Of a stretch of 9,099 nt of DNA, positions 6,335 through 9,099 are shown piece by piece. Position 1 is the stretch's first letter. The number at the start of each line of letters is the position of its first letter. The stretch comes from DASUZB01 sp036377075 (lineage in GTDB: Bacteria > Actinomycetota > CALGFH01), in the NCBI GenBank assembly GCA_036377075.1, contig DASUZB010000267.1:1-9099 (forward strand), read 5' to 3'. A model generated the notes under the pieces. It searched no databases. It was not told the DNA's origin and saw nothing but the letters and a program-made list of their open reading frames with translations. The position numbers and the translations under genes were made by a program.

Positions 6335-6370
6335 CGACGCTGGGCACTTTGTTGCGAAAAGTGTCCGTCG
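6335..6370 (+). promoter_or_regulatory. Bulged hairpin in the whiG leader
   Basis: GGGCACTTT (6342-6350) pairs with AAAGTGTCC (6358-6366) around a 7-base loop. CGAC (6335-6338) pairs with GTCG (6367-6370), leaving a 3-base bulge: 13 pairs in all, including one G-U. The stem ends eight bases before the G-run ribosome-binding site (6379-6385). It is followed at once by the perfect palindrome CCTATATAGG (6371-6380), which overlaps that site. This could control access of ribosomes to the sigma-factor mRNA. It matches no riboswitch class I can name. Confidence 0.45.
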
Positions 6371-6392
6371 CCTATATAGGGGGGGCATTTCT

Positions 6393-7160
6393 TTGGACGA
6401 ACCGGCGTCCGTCGACCGGCTGTGGCAGGAATTCAAGCTCAAGGCGTCCGCTGACGCCCGTGAGCTGCTCATCCTGCACTACGCGCCGTTGGTCAAGTAC
6501 GTGGCCGGGCGGGTGTCGGTGGGGTTGCCGCCGAATATCGAACAGGCAGATCTGGTCTCCTACGGAATCTTCGGTCTCATCGACGCCATCGAGAAATACG
6601 ACCCCAGCCGGGGCATCAAGTTCGAGACCTATGCGATTTCGCGCATCAAGGGCGCGATCATCGACGAATTGCGCGCAATCGACTGGATCCCCCGTTCGGT
6701 GCGGTTCAAGGCGCGGGAGGTCGAGAAGGCCTACGCCAGCCTCGAGAACCGGCTGCACCGCACGCCCACCGACGCCGAGGTTGCCCAGCAGCTCGGCATC
6801 TCCACCGACGAGCTGCACCACATCTTCAACCAGATCTCATCCATCTGGATGGTCGCCCTCGACGAGCTGCTGACGGTCGGCTCCGAGCGCGGCGACCGGC
6901 TGAGCCTGGTCGACACGCTCGAGGACAAGACCGCCGAGGACCCGGAGGCCGCCTTCGAGTCCGAGGAGATGAAGAGCATCCTGGCCGGCGCGATCAACCG
7001 CCTCGCCGAGCGGGAGAAGATCGTCATCACCCTCTACTACTACGAGGGCCTCACCCTGGCCGAGATCGGCCAGGTGCTGGGGGTGACCGAGTCGCGCGTC
7101 TGCCAGATGCACACCAAGGCGGTGCTGCAGCTGCGCGGCAAGATGCAGGACGTCAAGTAG
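6393..7160 (+). CDS. whiG: RNA polymerase sigma factor of the WhiG/FliA group
   Basis: A 255-residue sigma-70 family (group 3) factor. Region 1.2/2.1 covers about 5-45. Region 2.2-2.4 has the family core DLVSYGIFGLIDAIEKYDPSRGIKFETY (53-80) and the -10-recognition stretch AISRIKGAIIDELRAIDWIPRSVR (81-104). Region 3 is at about 105-165. Region 4 has the -35-binding helix-turn-helix TLAEIGQVLGVTESRVCQMHTKAV (221-244). The DWIPRSVR sequence is diagnostic of the FliA/WhiG branch, which directs flagellar genes in motile bacteria and sporulation in Streptomyces, where c-di-GMP-bound RsiG restrains it. TTG 6393 is chosen because a seven-G ribosome-binding run lies 7 bases upstream; an in-frame GTG at 6327 would add 22 unconserved residues spanning the leader hairpin. 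The first 104 codons use far more A/T-ending codons than the rest. No anti-sigma gene is in the window. Confidence 0.92.
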   Translation: MDEPASVDRLWQEFKLKASADARELLILHYAPLVKYVAGRVSVGLPPNIEQADLVSYGIFGLIDAIEKYDPSRGIKFETYAISRIKGAIIDELRAIDWIPRSVRFKAREVEKAYASLENRLHRTPTDAEVAQQLGISTDELHHIFNQISSIWMVALDELLTVGSERGDRLSLVDTLEDKTAEDPEAAFESEEMKSILAGAINRLAEREKIVITLYYYEGLTLAEIGQVLGVTESRVCQMHTKAVLQLRGKMQDVK

Positions 7161-7207
7161 CCGTCCACGCGCCGCCCCGACGCTCTCCACAGATCGCGCC
7201 GGGGTCC

Positions 7208-7237
7208 TTGGCGGGGCCTGGGCGGCCTGCGTAGCTT
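7208..7237 (+). promoter_or_regulatory. Possible promoter of the M23-like gene
   Basis: TTGGCG (7208-7213) and TAGCTT (7232-7237) are 18 bases apart and fit a housekeeping -35/-10 pair. A start point near 7244 would give a leader of about 50 bases. The rest of 7161-7293 shows no convincing terminator for whiG, so read-through is possible. Confidence 0.35.
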
Positions 7238-7293
7238 GCGGCCGTCCGATCGCCGCCGGAGCCGGCCCGGCCCGACAGGTCCCGGAGGTCGTG

Positions 7294-7941
7294 GTGCCAC
7301 CCGCAGGATCCCGCCGCCCACCGCCACGCCACCCGACCCGGCTCGCCGCGGTCGCGGTGGCCGCCCTCGGCCTCGCCGGCGCCGTCGCCGCCTCGGCGCT
7401 GGGCCCGCTCGTCTCCCCCGCCGCCGCGAGCCAGCAGGCTGGGCGACCGCCGGGCGCCGTTGCCCGGCGGTCGCCCCTTGGGCCGTTGCCCGGGTCACCG
7501 CGGGCCACCGAGGCCCGGGTACCGCCGTTGCGGTTGCCGGTGCGGGGCCCGGTCGTGCGCGGGTTCGAGCCACCGAGCGGGCCCTACGGCCCGGGCCATC
7601 GCGGCGTCGACCTGGCGGCGCCGCTCGGGACGCCGGTCGTGGCACCGGCCGCCGGGCGGACGGCGTTCGCCGGCCCGGTGGCCGGGCTGGGCTGGGTCAG
7701 CCTCGAGGTCGCGCCCGGCGTGGTGGTCACCGTCGGCCCGCTCGACCGTCCGGCCGTGCGCGCCGGCCAGGCGGTGCCGGCCCTGGCCAGGCTGGGCCGG
7801 CTCGCTCCCGGCCACGACGGCCGCCTCCACCTCGGCCTGCGGGTCGACGGCGCCTACGTCGACCCGCTGCCGTACCTGGTCGGCGACGGTCCGCCCCGCC
7901 TCGCGCCCCTCGACCTCCCGGGCGCGGCCGCATCCCCCTGA
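7294..7941 (+). CDS. Secreted or anchored LytM/M23-like protein, catalytic histidines missing
   Basis: A 215-residue protein with a basic Arg/Pro-rich start, one hydrophobic segment at about 17-40 (LAAVAVAALGLAGAVAASAL) that is a signal peptide or anchor, a disordered linker to about 80, then a LytM fold at about 85-195. The HxxxD motif is present in HRGVDLAAPLGTPV (His102, Asp106), as is the closing His179 in RLHLGLRVDGAYVDP. These are the three zinc ligands of M23 peptidases. The two catalytic histidines are absent: Arg177 replaces the first His of HxH, and Pro149 in TVGPLD stands where the usual YAHL histidine sits. It may therefore bind peptidoglycan or a partner rather than cut. GTG 7294 is chosen because GGAGG (7284-7288) is 5 bases upstream; GTG 7291 is possible. 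A similar gene precedes rpsB in other actinobacteria, from recalled family knowledge. Confidence 0.82.
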   Translation: MPPAGSRRPPPRHPTRLAAVAVAALGLAGAVAASALGPLVSPAAASQQAGRPPGAVARRSPLGPLPGSPRATEARVPPLRLPVRGPVVRGFEPPSGPYGPGHRGVDLAAPLGTPVVAPAAGRTAFAGPVAGLGWVSLEVAPGVVVTVGPLDRPAVRAGQAVPALARLGRLAPGHDGRLHLGLRVDGAYVDPLPYLVGDGPPRLAPLDLPGAAASP

Positions 7942-7948
7942 CCGGCTG

Positions 7949-7957
7949 TGCTATCGT
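7949..7957 (+). promoter_or_regulatory. Possible extended -10 promoter of rpsB
   Basis: TGC-TATCGT gives a TGn-extended -10 (TATCGT at 7952-7957) eight bases past the stop of the M23-like gene. No strong -35 is seen. Transcription would start near 7964, right before the first leader hairpin, with a leader of about 157 bases. Confidence 0.4.
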
Positions 7958-7965
7958 CGCCGCTG

Positions 7966-8082
7966 GCCCGGTCGAAACCGGGCACATGACGCACGCCCGT
8001 GGACGGTGCCCGACGGTGCCCGTCGCACTCACGACGGGTCGGGACATCCGGCAACCCCCACGACTGACGACCGTGGGACGGA
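7966..8082 (+). promoter_or_regulatory. Structured rpsB leader RNA
   Basis: Several stems can be drawn. GCCCGGT/ACCGGGC with loop CGAA (7966-7983). GACGG/CCGTC with loop TGC (8012-8024). CCCGTCG/CGACGGG with a 6-base loop (8019-8025 and 8032-8038). CCCACG/CGTGGG (8057-8062 and 8072-8077), closed outside by TCCG/CGGA (8047-8050 and 8079-8082). The second and third share bases and cannot form together, as in attenuators. In E. coli, S2 represses rpsB-tsf through the mRNA leader; a similar role here is inferred. None of the stems has a T-tract. Confidence 0.45.
8002..8021 (+). repeat. Exact tandem 10-mer in the rpsB leader
   Basis: GACGGTGCCC occurs twice back to back (8002-8011 and 8012-8021) with no mismatch. 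Each copy can offer GACGG to the single CCGTC at 8020-8024, so the two copies are alternative partners for one strand. A recent slippage duplication is the simple explanation. Confidence 0.7.
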
Positions 8083-8120
8083 AGCGGGCGGAGGCCAACC
8101 GCGTACCAAGGAGGACCACC

Positions 8121-9099
8121 TTGGCAGTCGTCACCATGCGCCAGCTGCTCGAAGCCGGCGTCCACTTCGGCCACCAGACACGCCGCTGGAACCCGAAGAT
8201 GAAGCGCTTCATCTACGGCGAGCGCAACGGCATCTACATCATCGACCTGCAGAAGACCGCCGGCGCGATCGAGTCGACCTACGGCTTCCTGCGCGACACC
8301 GTCGCCAAGGGCGGCAACGTCCTGTTCGTCGGGACCAAGAAGCAGGCCCAGGAGTCGATCAAGGCGCAGGCCGAGCGGGTCACCATGCCGTACGTGAACT
8401 ACCGCTGGCTCGGCGGCATGCTCACCAACTTCACCACCATCTACAAGCGCCTGCAGCGGCTCAAGGAGCTGGAGGCGATGGAGCAGAGCGGCGCCACCGA
8501 GGTGCTGCCCAAGCGGGAGGTGCTCAGGCTCAAGCACGAGCGCGAGAAGCTCGAGCGCAACCTGGGCGGCATCCGCGACATGACCCGGCTGCCCGCCGCC
8601 GTCTGGGTGGTCGACACCCGCAAGGAGCACATCGCCGTCACCGAGGCACGCAAGCTCGGCATCCCGGTGGTCGCCATCCTCGACACCAACTGCGACCCGG
8701 ACGAGGTCGACTACCCGATCCCGGGCAACGACGACGCCATCCGGGCGGGCAGCCTGCTCACCCGGATCGTCGCCGACGCCGTCTCCGAGGGGCTGCGGAT
8801 GCGCAGCGTCTACGCGGGCGACGGCGACGCCAAGCAGGACGCCGCCACCGTGGCGGCAAGCCCGGTCGACGAGGAGCCGCTGGCCGAGTGGGAGCGCGAG
8901 CTGCTCGAGGCCGAGCAGTCGGGCAGCCAGGAGGCGGCGCCCGCGAACGCCCAGGCCGCCGAGGCGACCGGCGAGCGCGCTGCGGCCAGGCCGGCGACCA
9001 CGGCCCGCGCCAAGGGGTCCGCCGCCGCCACCGCGGCCGAGCAGGCACCCGCCAAGGACGACGCCCCTGTGCGCGGAGCGGCCAAGGAGCCGGCGGCCG
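8121..9099 (+). CDS. rpsB: 30S ribosomal protein S2 (3' end outside the window)
   Basis: The reading frame stays open to the window end, giving 326 residues without a stop. The core, about 1-228, is classic S2: MRQLLEAGVHFGHQTRRWNPKM (6-27), YGERNGIYIIDLQKT (32-46), FVGTKKQAQESI (69-80), YRWLGGMLTNF (94-104), RLPAAVWVVDTRKEHIAVTEA (156-176) and the DYPIPGNDDA loop (197-206). S2 joins the small subunit late and helps hold S1 or the mRNA near the platform. Start TTG 8121 follows a perfect AAGGAGG (8108-8114) at 6 bases. Past residue 228 comes a low-complexity Ala/Glu-rich tail of at least 98 residues, including EEPLAEWERELLEAEQ; S2 proteins usually end around 230-260, so this one is long. tsf is expected just beyond the window. 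Confidence 0.97.
   Translation, partial: MAVVTMRQLLEAGVHFGHQTRRWNPKMKRFIYGERNGIYIIDLQKTAGAIESTYGFLRDTVAKGGNVLFVGTKKQAQESIKAQAERVTMPYVNYRWLGGMLTNFTTIYKRLQRLKELEAMEQSGATEVLPKREVLRLKHEREKLERNLGGIRDMTRLPAAVWVVDTRKEHIAVTEARKLGIPVVAILDTNCDPDEVDYPIPGNDDAIRAGSLLTRIVADAVSEGLRMRSVYAGDGDAKQDAATVAASPVDEEPLAEWERELLEAEQSGSQEAAPANAQAAEATGERAAARPATTARAKGSAAATAAEQAPAKDDAPVRGAAKEPAA

Noticed and set aside
6371..6380. CCTATATAGG read as a -10 box for whiG
   Set aside because: It would start transcription near 6385, leaving out the ribosome-binding G-run needed by the TTG at 6393; the upstream TTGACG block fits better.
5838..6392. Upstream in-frame extension of the sigma-factor gene into xerC
   Set aside because: The extension is Ala/Arg/Pro-rich noise overlapping the xerC catalytic region; the TTG at 6393 has an excellent ribosome-binding site and begins the family-like N-terminus.
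7183..7193. CTCTCCACAG resembling a DnaA box
   Set aside because: It departs from TTATCCACA at the first positions, is single, and has no origin context.
8047..8062. CCGGCAACC stretch suggesting a SAM-type riboswitch ahead of rpsB
   Set aside because: Only this short string resembles S-box/SAM-IV conserved sequence; the rest of the core is missing and rpsB is not a methionine-pathway gene.

Overview
The window is very GC-rich DNA. Its codons end almost always in G or C, several genes start with GTG or TTG, and it carries a WhiG/FliA-type sigma factor. The order xerC - whiG - M23-like gene - rpsB matches the block I recall from Streptomyces and other Actinomycetota. An actinobacterial chromosome is therefore well supported; genus cannot be told from the sequence.

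Layout, left to right. (1) 1-101 is the tail of a plus-strand gene. (2) 106-2253 is a divergent pair: a MarR-family repressor (minus) and a DHA2-type MFS efflux transporter (plus), sharing an AT-rich control region with two direct repeats 21 bp apart. (3) 2354-4718 is a tightly overlapped minus-strand operon of a YtrA-like GntR repressor, an ABC ATPase and an ABC-2-like permease. It reads from an AT-rich promoter with a perfect 10-bp palindrome near the predicted start point. (4) 4963-5172 is a 69-residue cold-shock protein with a long leader and a strong hairpin terminator. (5) 5350-7160 is a tyrosine recombinase of the XerC/XerD type followed by the sigma factor, whose probable -35 box overlaps the xerC stop codon. 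(6) 7294-7941 is a secreted or anchored LytM/M23-like protein that keeps the metal ligands but lacks both catalytic histidines. (7) 8121-9099 is rpsB (ribosomal protein S2), with a structured leader and a long low-complexity tail that runs off the window.

Functionally the left half holds two self-contained, probably drug- or envelope-stress-responsive export modules, each next to its own repressor. The right half is core chromosome: chromosome dimer resolution, a motility or development sigma factor, a cell-wall-associated protein, and translation.

I found no clear previously undescribed system. The best leads are regulatory: the hairpin leader and compositional step in whiG, the competing hairpins with a tandem 10-mer ahead of rpsB, and a CTATTG hexamer shared by the two repressor control regions. 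No tRNA, rRNA, CRISPR, insertion sequence or origin was seen, and no gene-free stretch exceeds 300 bases.
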